A DNA stretch of 64,000 bases from an uncultured Myxococcaceae bacterium. Lineage in GTDB: Bacteria; Myxococcota_A; Polyangia; Polyangiales; Ga0077539. Under the pieces are notes generated by a model, which saw nothing but the letters and a program-made list of their open reading frames with translations, ran no database searches and was not told the origin of the DNA. Shown one piece after another: positions 54,835-64,000 of this stretch. The stretch spans positions 1-64,000 of the forward strand of contig CAMFHP010000036.1 in NCBI GenBank assembly GCA_945952225.1, in the 5' to 3' direction. Positions within the stretch are counted from its first letter, which is position 1. Every line of letters starts with the position of its first letter. The translations under genes were made by a program, and so were the position numbers.

Positions 54835-56400
54835 TCAGTGCGCCTGCGACGCGTCGACGTCGCTGCGCGCGCGCTGGAGAAAGGCCACGAGCACCAGCGA
54901 CAGGGCGAACACCGCGATGAGCGTGGCGTAGTTGTCGTTGAAGGCGCGGATGAGGCTCTGGCCCTTCACGCGTCCCACCATCGCGGTGAGGGCGGCGCCG
55001 CGGGGGTCGGGCAGCGAGGCGAACACGCCGCGTTCGAACATCGCGAACTGCTCCTGCGCGACGGGGTTGTAGAGCGTCACGTTCGAGGCCAGCGAGTCGG
55101 CGTGCAGGTGCGAGCGGCGGTCGAGCATGGAGCTCATCCACGCCGTGCCGATGGAGCCGCCGAGCTCGCGGGTGAGCGCGAAGAGGCCCGCGCCGGTGCC
55201 GATCTTCGAGGGCGGCAGCGTCGAGAGCGCCATCACGCTCAGGGGCATCATCATGAACGAGAGGGCGATGGCGCGGGCCCAGAGCGGGCGCTCCATCGCG
55301 GCGGTGTCGGCGGTGGCGTCGAGGCCCGCGTTGTAGCGCAGCGACACGACCATCATCACGATGCCGAAGGCCACGAGCGCGCGGCCGTCGACCTTGTTTC
55401 CCACACGCCCGAGCATGGGCATGAGGAGGATCTGGATCCAGTTGCAGCGCAGAAAGAGCAGCCCGATGTCGAGGGCCGTGTAGTGCATCACCGCGCCCGC
55501 GTAGAGCGAGAACATGAAGCTCGCGCCGAAGAGCACGGTGCCCACGAGAAAGTTGAGCCCCGTCGCGGCGGTGTAGGCGCGGTTCGCGAACACGCGCAGG
55601 TCGACGATGGGGTGCGGCTCTTCGAGCTCGTGCACCACGAAGGTCGCGAGCGAGACCGCCGAGACCGCCGCGAGCACGGTGATGAGCGTGCTGTCGAACC
55701 AGCCGTCGCGGTTGCCCTCTTCGAGCACGTACTGGAGCGTCGCCATGCCCACCACGAGGAGCCCGACGCCCACACGATCCACCGGGGCCGTGGAGGGGAC
55801 GAAGTTCGGCTGACGGACGTGACGCCACGTCAGCGCCGCGGAGATCAGCCCGAGCGGAACGTTGATGAGAAAGATCCAGTGCCAGCTCCCGATCTGGATG
55901 AGGTAGCCGCCGACAGTGGGTCCGAGGAGCGGGCCGAGCACGGCGCCGAGGCCGAAGAGCGCGCCCGCCATCGCGCGCTGCGACGGGGGAAAGGCCGAGA
56001 ACAGAATGGCCTGCGCCGTGGGGATGATCGCGCCGCCGCCCATGCCCTGGAGGATGCGAAAGGCCACGAGGGACGGGAGGTTCCACGAGAGGCCACAGAG
56101 CGCCGAGGCGACGACGAAGAGCAGCACCGACGCGGCGAAGTAGCGCTGGAAGCCGAAGCGCGCCTGGAGCCACCCCGTCATCGGGATCACCACCACGTTG
56201 GCCATCATGTAGCCCGTGGAGACCCACGCGATCTGGTCGAGGGGCGTGCCGAAGCTCGCGCGGATGTCACTGAGCGCCACGTTCACGATCGAGATGTCGA
56301 GGAGCGCGATGAGCGCGCCGGTCATCGCGGCGAGGGTGATCCAGAGCTGCGAGCCGACGATGCGTCCGTCGCTCGCGCCTGCGGGCGCCTGCGCGGCCAT
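54835..56400 (-). CDS. DHA2-family (EmrB/QacA-like) multidrug MFS transporter
   Basis: 521 residues with 14 predicted membrane helices, standard for proton-driven drug exporters. Motif A-like QARFGFQRYFAASVLLFVV, the N-terminal LDISIVNVALSDIRASFG with a membrane Asp, and GPTVGGYLIQIGSWHWIFLI (motif C region) are visible. It works with the membrane-fusion protein upstream and the TolC-type duct downstream to expel hydrophobic compounds. Its ATG is 1 base after the adaptor stop, so the two are coupled. Confidence 0.94.
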   Translation of the reverse strand: MAAQAPAGASDGRIVGSQLWITLAAMTGALIALLDISIVNVALSDIRASFGTPLDQIAWVSTGYMMANVVVIPMTGWLQARFGFQRYFAASVLLFVVASALCGLSWNLPSLVAFRILQGMGGGAIIPTAQAILFSAFPPSQRAMAGALFGLGAVLGPLLGPTVGGYLIQIGSWHWIFLINVPLGLISAALTWRHVRQPNFVPSTAPVDRVGVGLLVVGMATLQYVLEEGNRDGWFDSTLITVLAAVSAVSLATFVVHELEEPHPIVDLRVFANRAYTAATGLNFLVGTVLFGASFMFSLYAGAVMHYTALDIGLLFLRCNWIQILLMPMLGRVGNKVDGRALVAFGIVMMVVSLRYNAGLDATADTAAMERPLWARAIALSFMMMPLSVMALSTLPPSKIGTGAGLFALTRELGGSIGTAWMSSMLDRRSHLHADSLASNVTLYNPVAQEQFAMFERGVFASLPDPRGAALTAMVGRVKGQSLIRAFNDNYATLIAVFALSLVLVAFLQRARSDVDASQAH

Positions 56401-56401
56401 C

Positions 56402-57661
56402 TCAGCGCCCCACGGTGACGGTCACGTCGGCGCTCAGGCCCGGACGCAGCGGGACCGATCCCGCGTCATCGATGCGCAGCAGCACGGGCACGCGCTGGAT
56501 CACCTTCACGAAGTTGCCGCTCGCGTTGTCGGGCGGCAGCAGCGAGAAGCGCGATCCCGTCGCGCCCGCGAGGCTCTCGACGTGCGCGTGAAAGCGTCGA
56601 CCGGGAAAGGCATCGACGGTGAACTCCGCGCGCTGCCCCTCGCGCATCGTGCCCACCTGATCTTCTTTGAAATTGGCCACCACCCACACGTCGTCGAGGG
56701 GCACGATGGCCATCAGCGCGCGCGACGGATCGACCATCTGACCGGGCTCCACCGTGCGCCGCGAGACCACGCCGCCACGGGGCGCGCGGATTGTCGCGTA
56801 CGACACGTTGAGCTGCGCGAGCGTGCGCGCGGCCTCGGCCTGCGCGAGACGGGCGCGGGCGAGCGCGAGGGCGGCGCGGGCCTGCTCCACCTGCTGCGGT
56901 CCCGCTTCGGCGGCCACGAGGCGACCGCGGGCGGCTTCGAGTGCGCCCTGCGAGCCCTCCACACTGGACTGCGCGGCGTCGAGGCGGGCGCGCGCGAGGG
57001 TCCACTGCGCGGCGGCCTGGTCGTACTGGGCCTGCTGCGCGTCGAGGGCCGCGCGCGACACGGCCCCCTGCGCGTGGAGCGTGCGGATGCGCTCCATCTC
57101 GGTCTCGGCGAGCGTGCGCCGCGCCGTGGCCGCATCGACGTCGGCCCGCGCCTGATCGATGGACGCGCGCGACGACCGCACCGCGCTCGCGCTCTGACGG
57201 ATGCCTCCGCGGGCCTGCGTGATCGTGGCGCCCACGGAGCGTTCGGCGACGGCGACCGCGGCCTCGGCGTTGGCGACACCCGCCCGCGCGGCCTCGACAT
57301 CGGCCTCGGCGACGGCGAGGCGCGCGTCGAGGTCACGGCGGTCGAGTTCGACGAGCACGTCGCCCTCGCGCACCGTCTGGTTGTCGCGAACGATCACCCG
57401 CGCGACCTGTCCCGAGACCCTTGCGGCGACGTTCACGAGGTGGCCCTCGATCTGCGCGTCGTCGGTGCGTTCGAGGCCCGCGTGGAGGCGCTGCCAGCCC
57501 GTGATGCCCGCGCCCGCAGCGAGCGCGAGACCGAGAAACACGAGGGGCGCGCGACGGGGCTTCTTGCCCGATTGAACCGAGGCGGCGGGCGCCTGCGTGG
57601 TGCGGCCCGCGGAGGGCTGCGTGGCAGGGGCGTCGGCCGCGTCGAAGGTGGTGGTGCTCAT
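56402..57661 (-). CDS. HlyD/EmrA-type membrane-fusion protein
   Basis: 419 residues from ATG 57661. One N-terminal membrane helix (about residues 38-58), lipoyl half with TDDAQIEGHLVNVAARVSGQ, a very long alpha-helical hairpin rich in Ala/Arg/Gln (about 105-275), lipoyl half APRGGVVSRRTVEPGQMVDP, and a beta-barrel with DDVWVVANFKEDQVG. The EmrA family pattern is clear. The promoter-proximal gene of the pump operon; the two palindromes at 57740-57773 lie 80-110 bases upstream. Confidence 0.94.
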   Translation of the reverse strand: MSTTTFDAADAPATQPSAGRTTQAPAASVQSGKKPRRAPLVFLGLALAAGAGITGWQRLHAGLERTDDAQIEGHLVNVAARVSGQVARVIVRDNQTVREGDVLVELDRRDLDARLAVAEADVEAARAGVANAEAAVAVAERSVGATITQARGGIRQSASAVRSSRASIDQARADVDAATARRTLAETEMERIRTLHAQGAVSRAALDAQQAQYDQAAAQWTLARARLDAAQSSVEGSQGALEAARGRLVAAEAGPQQVEQARAALALARARLAQAEAARTLAQLNVSYATIRAPRGGVVSRRTVEPGQMVDPSRALMAIVPLDDVWVVANFKEDQVGTMREGQRAEFTVDAFPGRRFHAHVESLAGATGSRFSLLPPDNASGNFVKVIQRVPVLLRIDDAGSVPLRPGLSADVTVTVGR

Positions 57662-57739
57662 TGCGAGCGGCGTCGGTTCACGCGATGTGCCACGTGACGG
57701 GGTGCGTCGAAGGCCCTGAAAAACAGCCCTCTCCGCGGG

Positions 57740-57773
57740 TGTCGGATCTCCGACAGGTGCCGGACCTCCGACA
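57740..57773. promoter_or_regulatory. paired palindromic operator sites upstream of the efflux operon
   Basis: Two sites 18 bases apart: TGTCGG-ATCT-CCGACA (57740-57755) and TGCCGG-ACCT-CCGACA (57758-57773). The first is perfect, the second has one mismatch. They sit between the leftward pump operon and the rightward kinase operon. Tandem imperfect palindromes of this size fit a TetR- or MarR-type repressor binding cooperatively to control drug efflux. No regulator gene is adjacent. Confidence 0.6.
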
Positions 57774-57848
57774 GTGCGCGCCCGACGGAAAGCCGTCAGC
57801 GCGCCGCGAAGCCCCGCACGCGCGGTGATACGGTCCCGCGCCGAAACG

Positions 57849-59195
57849 ATGGCCTCTCCGACCGCTCCGACCGCGCCCGAGGTGACGCGCGTCGCTGGCA
57901 CGTCGCTCGCGACACACGACGCCGCTGCGATGCGCCGCTTCCCCTCGTACCGCCTCGAACACACGAGCCGCGTGGCCACCGAGTGGCTCGCGCGACGGGT
58001 GCAGGTGGTCGTTCCGCACGTGACCCTTCAGCTCACGCTGCTGCACTTCGCGGGGCTCCCGCACGCGCGCCTCGCGGCGATGGCGTCGGTGCACGCGCTC
58101 CACATCGCGACGCTGCTCTACTGGCAGTGGAGCCTCCGTCGCGGCGCCGACACGGCCACGGTGGCCTTCCGTTCGAACCTCGCGGTGATGGCCCTCCACG
58201 CGCCGCTTCTGGTGCTCACGGGAGGGCTTCCCGGTCCCCTCGCGCCGTCGCTCCTCGGGGTGCTCACGGGCTCGATGGTGGCCTTCGGACGCAGCGCGCG
58301 AAGCTGGATCACGCTGGGCATCACCGTCGCGCTCGTTCCGACCATCGCGCTCGCGAGCCACGCGATCGGGCTGCCCCGTCTCTCCGCCGCGTGGGCCTCG
58401 GCGGTGGCCGCGGAGTCGGTGCTCTTCTCGGTGCTGATGCTCGCCACGATCGTGATGCGACTGACGGGCGCCTACGAGGCCGCGGGCGAGGCCCTCGACG
58501 CGGCGCGCACCGAGCTCATCGACGACGCGCAGTCGCGGGCGCGCTCGCTCGAAAGTGTGGGCGCGCGCGTGGCCCACGAGCTCAAGAACCCCCTCGCGGC
58601 GATCAAGGCGCTCGTGTCGCTGGCCGCGTCGACACCGCGCGAAGACAAACGCGCCGAGCGCCTGCGCATCGCCTCGGAGGAGATCGAACGCATGGAGTCT
58701 CTGCTGCGCGCGTACCTCGAATTCGAGCGTCCGCTGGAGGCGCTGCAGCGCGCGTCCGTCGACCTCGCGGGCATCGCCTCGGAGGCCGTGGCGCTGCTCG
58801 GCGATCGGGCCTCGCTCGCGTCGGTGACCCTCGCGCTCGACGCGCCCGACGAGGTGCGGTTGTCGCTCGATGCGCGGCGCATGAAGTCGGCGATCATCGA
58901 CGTGGTGAGCAACGCGATCGAGGCCTCGCCGCGCGGATCGACGGTGACGGTGCAGGTGCATCGCGCCGCGGAGGGAGCCCGCGTCGACGTGGTGGACCAG
59001 GGACGCGGCATGGCCCCGCACGAGCTCGCGCGCCTCGGCACCGCGTTCTTCACCACGCGCGAGAATGGAACGGGCCTCGGCGTGGTGCTCGCCCGCCTCG
59101 CGGCCACGCAGCACGGCGGCGCGCTCACCTACGAGAGCGAGCCCGGACGCGGCACCCGCGCGCGCTTCACGCTCCCCGCCGCGGAGGCCGCATGA
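57849..59195 (+). CDS. membrane sensor histidine kinase
   Basis: 448 residues. About five or six membrane helices within residues 50-215 form the sensor, with no large periplasmic domain, so signals in or near the membrane are likely. HisKA box VGARVAHELKNPLAAIKAL with His near 242; N box DVVSNAIEAS; G1 VDQGRGMA; GTGLGVVLARL. Its stop overlaps the regulator start as ATGA. Divergent to the efflux operon, which may be among its targets. Confidence 0.92.
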   Translation: MASPTAPTAPEVTRVAGTSLATHDAAAMRRFPSYRLEHTSRVATEWLARRVQVVVPHVTLQLTLLHFAGLPHARLAAMASVHALHIATLLYWQWSLRRGADTATVAFRSNLAVMALHAPLLVLTGGLPGPLAPSLLGVLTGSMVAFGRSARSWITLGITVALVPTIALASHAIGLPRLSAAWASAVAAESVLFSVLMLATIVMRLTGAYEAAGEALDAARTELIDDAQSRARSLESVGARVAHELKNPLAAIKALVSLAASTPREDKRAERLRIASEEIERMESLLRAYLEFERPLEALQRASVDLAGIASEAVALLGDRASLASVTLALDAPDEVRLSLDARRMKSAIIDVVSNAIEASPRGSTVTVQVHRAAEGARVDVVDQGRGMAPHELARLGTAFFTTRENGTGLGVVLARLAATQHGGALTYESEPGRGTRARFTLPAAEAA

Positions 59196-60562
59196 ACCGC
59201 GGAACGGTGCTGATCGTCGACGACGAGCCGTCGATTCTCTATGCGCTCGGCGAGCTGATGGACGATCACGGCCTCGCGCACCGCGACGCCCGCGACGGAC
59301 GCGAGGCCCTGGGGCTCCTCGACGGCGTCGACTGCGTGCTCACCGACGTGTCGATGCCCGGCATGGACGGCTTCGAACTGCTCCGCGAGGTGCGCGCCCG
59401 CGATGCCTCGTTGCCCGTGGTGGTGATGACCGCGCACGGCAACGAGCGCGTGGCGGTGCGCGCGATGAAGGCGGGCGCGTTCGAGTACCTCACCAAGCCC
59501 TTCGACCTCGACGAGGTGATGCTCACGGTCACCCGCGCGATCGAGACGCGGAAGCTCCGCGCCGACAACCTGCGCCTCGCCGCGGAGTCGGCGATGGGAC
59601 GCCGCGTGATCGCGCGCTCGCAGCCCATGCGCGCGCTGCTCGGGGTGGTCGAGCGGGTGGCGGCCCGCGACGTGACGGTGCTCGTGCGCGGAGAGACGGG
59701 CACGGGCAAGGAGCTCGTGGCCTCGCTGCTCCACGCGCAGGGCCGTCGCGCGCAGGGGCCGCTGGTGCGCTTCAACTGCGCGGCGATTCCCGGTGAGCTC
59801 GCCGACGCGGAGCTGTTCGGTCACGCGCGCGGGGCCTTCACGGGCGCGGTGAACGCGCGCAAGGGCTACGTCTCGCAGGCCGACGGCGGAACGCTCGTGC
59901 TCGATGAGGTGGGAGAGCTCCCCCTCGATCTGCAACCGAAGCTGTTGCGCGTGCTCCAGGAGGGCGAGGTGCAGCCCGTGGGCGCGGCGCGCGTGGAGCG
60001 TGTCGACGTGCGCGTGGTGGCCAGCACGCACCGCGACCTGCGCCAGATGGTGCGCGACGGACGCTTTCGCGAAGACCTGCTCTTTCGCCTCGCGGTGGTG
60101 GAGCTCGAAGTGCCGCCGCTGCGCGCGCGACGCGACGACATCGTTCCCCTCGCGGTGGAGTTCGCGCGACGGTACGGCGAGCGCTTCGACCTCGGCCCCG
60201 TGACCCTCACCCCCGCGCTGTGCGCCGCCCTCGAACGCCGCGAGTGGCCCGGCAACGTGCGCGAACTGGAGAACACCGTGGCCCGCATGGTCGCCCTCGC
60301 GACGGGCACCACCCTCGACGTCGACGCGCTCGGCGGGTTGATTCCTTCCGCGCCCTCGTCGGTCACGGCGGTCGGTGATGAAGCGGAACCCTCCCCCGAC
60401 CCCGGCGAAGCCCCGTCGCTCCGCGAACAGGTGGAGGCCTTCGAGCGCGGGCTCATCGCGAAGGCCCTCACGGCCGCGCGGGGCAACCACTCCGAGGCCG
60501 CGCGGAGGCTCTCGACGAGCCGCGCCACCCTCCTCGACAAGATCAAGAAGTACGGGCTCTGA
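59192..60562 (+). CDS. NtrC-family sigma54-dependent response regulator
   Basis: 456 residues. Receiver at 1-120 with Asp52 in [12 protein letters not shown] and Lys in [11 protein letters not shown]+ domain (about 140-370) with GETGTGKE, the sigma54-contact loop [21 protein letters not shown] (Walker B) and the [12 protein letters not shown] segment. C-terminal Fis-type helix-turn-helix (about 415-456) with [20 protein letters not shown]. All key residues for activating sigma54 promoters are present. Coupled to the kinase gene by ATGA. Confidence 0.96.
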   Translation: MNRGTVLIVDDEPSILYALGELMDDHGLAHRDARDGREALGLLDGVDCVLTDVSMPGMDGFELLREVRARDASLPVVVMTAHGNERVAVRAMKAGAFEYLTKPFDLDEVMLTVTRAIETRKLRADNLRLAAESAMGRRVIARSQPMRALLGVVERVAARDVTVLVRGETGTGKELVASLLHAQGRRAQGPLVRFNCAAIPGELADAELFGHARGAFTGAVNARKGYVSQADGGTLVLDEVGELPLDLQPKLLRVLQEGEVQPVGAARVERVDVRVVASTHRDLRQMVRDGRFREDLLFRLAVVELEVPPLRARRDDIVPLAVEFARRYGERFDLGPVTLTPALCAALERREWPGNVRELENTVARMVALATGTTLDVDALGGLIPSAPSSVTAVGDEAEPSPDPGEAPSLREQVEAFERGLIAKALTAARGNHSEAARRLSTSRATLLDKIKKYGL

Positions 60563-60721
60563 CGGCCCCGTTCCGAGCGAAGGCGACCGCACGATGGGGG
60601 CGGATACCAAGTGGCGCGCGCGGGGCGGGAGCGTGTAGGGTCCGCGCCCGTCATGGCGCCGCGCGGTGGATCTCCCGATCTCTCAGCGCCGCAGCGTCGC
60701 CCACGAAAGGCCACGGAAACT

Positions 60722-61510
60722 GTGAAGCGAAGTGTGATCCTCTGCGCGGCCCTCGCGCTCAGCGCGTGCAAGCCCAACACCCCCGCCGCGGGCACCGAGA
60801 CCCCGGCGGCGGCCGCCCCGCTCGCCAACGACCAGGACAAGACCCTCTACGCCCTCGGGCTCATCATGGGTCAGCGTCTCGGTGACTTCAATCTCACGCC
60901 CGCGGAGCTCGCGGTGGTGACGCGCGGCATTCGCGACGAGGTCACGCACGCGCCGAAGGCCGTGCCGCTCAACGAGTGGGGTCCGCGCGTGAACGAGCTG
61001 GCGCGCACGCGCGCCGAGAGCCGCGGCGAACAGGAGAAGACCCGCGGTCGCGCCTACGCCGAGCGCATGGCGCAGGAGCCCGGCGCGCGTCGTCTCCCGT
61101 CGGGACTGGTGTTCCGTGAGCTTCAGGCGGGCAGCGGCGCGCAGCCGTCGGCGAGCGACACGGTGCGCGTGAACTACCGCGGCACGCTGATCGACGGCAC
61201 CGAGTTCGACAGCTCGTACGGCGCGAACGGCCTGGGCCAGCCCGTGGAGTTCCCGCTCAACGGCGTGATCCGCTGCTGGACCGAGGGCGTGGCCCTCATG
61301 CACGTGGGCGGCAAGGCGAAGCTCGTGTGCCCGTCGGACATCGCGTACGGCGACCGCGGCCAGCGCGGCATTCCCCCGGGCGCGACGCTGACCTTCGAGG
61401 TCGAGCTCGTGGCCGTGACCCCGGCGCCCGCGGGGCTGAACCTCCCCGGCGTCGTGACCGGCACCGCGAACCCCTCCGCCCCCGCCGCCGACGCGGGCGC
61501 CGCGCACTGA
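60722..61510 (+). CDS. FKBP-type peptidyl-prolyl isomerase lipoprotein
   Basis: 262 residues from GTG 60722, with GGAAA just upstream. Signal peptide ending in lipobox ALSAC. Residues 40-130 form an FKBP_N-type dimerisation domain ([20 protein letters not shown]), and 150-245 the FKBP domain: [40 protein letters not shown] and [15 protein letters not shown]. It acts on proline bonds of periplasmic or outer-membrane proteins and is a fairly common FkpA/Mip-like layout. C-terminal Pro/Ala tail. Confidence 0.93.
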   Translation: MKRSVILCAALALSACKPNTPAAGTETPAAAAPLANDQDKTLYALGLIMGQRLGDFNLTPAELAVVTRGIRDEVTHAPKAVPLNEWGPRVNELARTRAESRGEQEKTRGRAYAERMAQEPGARRLPSGLVFRELQAGSGAQPSASDTVRVNYRGTLIDGTEFDSSYGANGLGQPVEFPLNGVIRCWTEGVALMHVGGKAKLVCPSDIAYGDRGQRGIPPGATLTFEVELVAVTPAPAGLNLPGVVTGTANPSAPAADAGAAH

Positions 61511-61654
61511 CCTTCGCCACACCCGCCCGCTGCGCCCGCTTCTGGGAGCGCCGGACGCGGTGCGCGGGCGATGGTCCGACGCGCGCTGTCGCAACGGGCG
61601 CGGTGACGAATCCGTCTGGCCGCCGCGTTGCGTCAGGACCTATACGTCCGACCC

Positions 61655-62530
61655 ATGCAACCCCTGTTGAAGAACCTGGTGGACCTGCTCTCGCTGGAGC
61701 GCATCGACCGCGACCTCTTTCGCGGCCGGAGCCAGGACCTCGGCTGGGGCGCGATCTTCGGCGGACAGGTGTTGGGGCAGGCCCTCTCGGCGGCGGCGCA
61801 GACGGTGACGCCGGAGCGTCCGCCGCACTCGATCCACGGGTACTTCATCGCGGCGGGCGAGCTCGATCGACCGATCGTGTACCAGGTCGACCGGCTGCGT
61901 GACGGACGGAGCTTCTCGACGCGTCGGGTGGTCGCCGTGCAGGAGGGCGAGGCGATCTTCTCGCTGGAGGCGTCGTTCCAGGGCGTGGAGCCGGGCTTCG
62001 AACACCAGGACCGGATGCCCGAGGTTCCTCCGCCCGACGCGCTCCCCTCGGAGCGCGAGCTGGCGCAGGCCTTCGCGTCGAAGCTCCCGCCGGCGTTGCG
62101 CGTGATGGCGACGGCGGAGCGCCCCATCGAGATCCGCCCGGTGGAGCCCCGCAACCCGATGGTGCCCGTTCCGACGGCGCCCTCGCGGAAGCTCTGGTAC
62201 CGCGCGATCGACCGCCTTCCCGACGACGAGGCGCTGCACCGCTACCTGCTCGCGTACGCGAGTGATTTCAGCTTCCTGACGACGGCGCTCGACCCGCACG
62301 GAGTGAGCTGGCTCACGCCGGGGATGCAGGTCGCGAGTCTCGACCACGCGATGTGGTTCCACCGCCCGTTCCGCGCGGACGAGTGGCTGCTCTACGACGT
62401 GGAGAGCCCCAACGCGTCGGGCGCGCGCGGCCTCGTGCGCGGACGCTTCTTCGACCGCCAGGGCCGCCTCGTCGCGAGCACCGTGCAGGAAGGGCTCATC
62501 CGCAAGCGCGCACGCGAACTGCGAGGCTGA
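61655..62530 (+). CDS. tesB: acyl-CoA thioesterase II (TesB family)
   Basis: 291 residues, the usual TesB length. Two hotdog domains. Seen: GAIFGGQVLGQALSAA and PHSIHGYFIAAGELDRPI in the first; VASLDHAMWFHRPFRADEWL (catalytic Asp region) and TVQEGLIR (catalytic Gln region) in the second. It hydrolyses medium and long acyl-CoAs. ATG 61655 is chosen by the N-terminal match. Monocistronic. Confidence 0.94.
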   Translation: MQPLLKNLVDLLSLERIDRDLFRGRSQDLGWGAIFGGQVLGQALSAAAQTVTPERPPHSIHGYFIAAGELDRPIVYQVDRLRDGRSFSTRRVVAVQEGEAIFSLEASFQGVEPGFEHQDRMPEVPPPDALPSERELAQAFASKLPPALRVMATAERPIEIRPVEPRNPMVPVPTAPSRKLWYRAIDRLPDDEALHRYLLAYASDFSFLTTALDPHGVSWLTPGMQVASLDHAMWFHRPFRADEWLLYDVESPNASGARGLVRGRFFDRQGRLVASTVQEGLIRKRARELRG

Positions 62531-62543
62531 GCGCGGGCCCGAC

Positions 62544-62640
62544 GGCTGCGCACCCTGCGATGGAGGGATGCGCGCCATGGGATGGAGGGGGGCGCACCAC
62601 GCGATGGGGGGATGCGCGCGGAGTGATGGTGCGGGGGGCG
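62544..62640. repeat. short degenerate tandem repeat
   Basis: About four imperfect copies of a 22-24 base unit pairing GCGC with GATGGAGGG or GATGGGGGG (around 62549, 62571, 62594 and 62617). It lies in a 254-base spacer between tesB and the right-edge gene. Uneven and short, so low weight. Confidence 0.35.
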
Positions 62641-62784
62641 GCGGGCTCCCGGTCCCGTGGGATGACCGTCGGACACGGACGCGACGCCCTCCGCGCAGGG
62701 AGCGACGCATCGCCGTACACCCCTTGAAAACCCTGGCTTCGCAGCGTGCGCGTGCGGCGCGTGGGGTGTCCACTACGGGGCACC

Positions 62785-64000
62785 ATGGTGCTCCGTTCGA
62801 TCGCGCCGCCGATGCGCTCGATGCGCCCTCCCGCCCGCTCGATGCGGCCGCCGTCGCGTCCGGTCACGCTGCTCGCCGACCTCTTCGCGCTCACGCACAT
62901 CGACCCCCGAGGACACGCGCACTCGACGGCCCATCGCTACGGATTCCGTGGCTTCGATGCGAAGCCGCCGCACCTGCTTCTCCACAGCGCCGCGCGGCAG
63001 TCGCACGTGTTCGACACGACCCTGCGCTGCGTCGATGAGGGCGAGCGTCCCTTCGGCGCGCTGCTGCCCGAGCGCGATGCGCTGCTCTCGTTCGCCGTGC
63101 GCGATGGGAGAGACACGCTCTCCGTCGAAGGGCGTCCGCCCATCGTGCTGCCCACGGCGCCCTACTACTACGCGCTCGCCGTCGGGCCCGAGCGTGGAAC
63201 GATGGAGCGAGACTTTCCCCGCGCGCCGGTGATGGCCGACGACGGGGCGGTGGCGCTTCCCACGGCGGATCGTGTGCTGCGCCTCGGGCACTACGATGCT
63301 GCGACGCACACGTACACGCCCCACGCGGTGCTCACGCTCGCGCCCTCGCACGCGACGCAGCGGGTGTTTCTTCCGGGCCGCGAGGCGCACGTGCTCGCCA
63401 CGCTCGACCGCGGCTCCGACCGCGTCGACCTCATGGTCTTTCGCGCCACCGGAACGCACTCGCAGCACCAGCAGACCGCCGTCGGACTGCCCGCGCGCGT
63501 GGGCGATGCGCTGTGGTTCCAGCGTGACGACATGCGGGTGACGTGCGTCGGGCTCGACGGCAAGACGATCCTGCATCGGGTGATTCCCGAGGCCCATCGC
63601 GGTCCCGGGACGGTGTTCACGCAGCAGGGCGCGGCGTGGTTTCTCCCGTGGCACGGCGAGGTGCTGCTCTCGCTCGATGACAACACGGTGATCGATCGGG
63701 CGCTGCCGGGGGATCCGTTCGTGCGACGCCACGTGGCGAAGCTCGCGCGCACGCTCACGCTCGCGGGACGTCGCGCGAACCTCACGGTGCGCATCACGGC
63801 CATGACCACGACGCGGGGCGCGCATCCGACGCTGCTGCTCAACGTCACCGGCGACGGCGGCGACGAGGGAACGCTCGCGCACTGTGTGATGGGCGCGGCG
63901 GTGCAGTGGCACCGGTGGTTCCCGCTGGCGGGCGTGCAGTGCAAGGCTCCGACGGGCGAGTGGGTGATCGCCGCGCGCCTCGCGGACCTCGACGAGGTGC
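62785..64000 (+). CDS. hypothetical protein, cut by the right edge
   Basis: 405 codons from ATG 62785 run open to the window end; other in-frame ATGs at 62812, 62821 and 62842 are possible starts. The N-terminal 30 residues are Arg/Pro/Ser-rich. The body reads as beta-rich secreted-like or phage-tail-like domains: LLADLFALTHIDPRGHAHST, TAPYYYALAVGPERGTMER, VFLPGREAHVLATLDRG. No motif is recognised. Composition and codon use match the region to the left. Since the end is missing, size and fold are uncertain. Confidence 0.6.
   Translation, partial: MVLRSIAPPMRSMRPPARSMRPPSRPVTLLADLFALTHIDPRGHAHSTAHRYGFRGFDAKPPHLLLHSAARQSHVFDTTLRCVDEGERPFGALLPERDALLSFAVRDGRDTLSVEGRPPIVLPTAPYYYALAVGPERGTMERDFPRAPVMADDGAVALPTADRVLRLGHYDAATHTYTPHAVLTLAPSHATQRVFLPGREAHVLATLDRGSDRVDLMVFRATGTHSQHQQTAVGLPARVGDALWFQRDDMRVTCVGLDGKTILHRVIPEAHRGPGTVFTQQGAAWFLPWHGEVLLSLDDNTVIDRALPGDPFVRRHVAKLARTLTLAGRRANLTVRITAMTTTRGAHPTLLLNVTGDGGDEGTLAHCVMGAAVQWHRWFPLAGVQCKAPTGEWVIAARLADLDEV

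Overview
The window is very GC-rich DNA with dense short-spaced genes, many GTG starts, many lipobox or signal-peptide proteins, RCC1-repeat lipoproteins, a MopE-type metal-binding tail, a Ser/Thr kinase, several histidine kinases and an NtrC-type regulator. This suggests a myxobacterium (Myxococcota, probably Polyangiales, perhaps near Sandaracinus). That assignment is an inference from gene content; no rRNA or other marker gene is present.

Region 1 (1-6.3 kb) is visibly lower in GC than the rest. It holds a leftward, translationally coupled three-gene operon: a small helical protein, a HerA/VirB4-type ATPase with a Ser/Thr-rich and glycine-rich hydrophobic insert, and a dynamin-like GTPase. 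Its right edge is marked by a copy of a tRNA 3' end (T-loop to CCA, 6301-6325) without the rest of the tRNA. This looks like the right end of a genomic island carrying an uncharacterised ATPase/GTPase module.

Region 2 (6.4-12 kb) holds an RCC1-repeat lipoprotein, a secreted repeat-type protein, a TPR-methyltransferase and a multispan membrane protein.

Region 3 (12.0-16.0 kb) is a leftward mcrB-mcrC pair (GTP-dependent restriction) flanked by two perfect 62-bp direct repeats. The cassette splits what was probably one rightward operon: TPR-methyltransferase, membrane protein, small membrane protein, sterol-desaturase-like hydroxylase, DsbA-like oxidoreductase. Collapsing the repeats restores the ancestral locus exactly.

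Region 4 (17.7-34.3 kb) holds a 42-bp hairpin tandem array, secreted and outer-membrane proteins, a second RCC1 lipoprotein divergent from a Ser/Thr kinase, a HEAT-histidine-kinase-like protein, a CcmH-like protein, pyrimidine nucleoside phosphorylase, a pentaheme cytochrome lipoprotein, an O-antigen-ligase-like membrane protein and a GIDE-like lipoprotein.

Region 5 (34.3-42.8 kb) holds a flavin monooxygenase with a palindromic operator over its start, a HIRAN-domain protein, a 2OG-oxygenase-like protein, an RlmI-like methyltransferase, two overlapping histidine-kinase genes and thymidine kinase.

Region 6 (42.9-53.4 kb) holds an AddB-like nuclease and an AddA-like helicase whose own nuclease site is degenerate, then a beta-barrel protein, a serine hydrolase and an ammonium transporter.

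Region 7 (53.4-64 kb) holds a leftward tripartite drug-efflux operon with paired palindromes upstream, a divergent histidine kinase/sigma54 regulator pair, an FKBP lipoprotein, a TesB-type thioesterase and a protein cut by the right edge.
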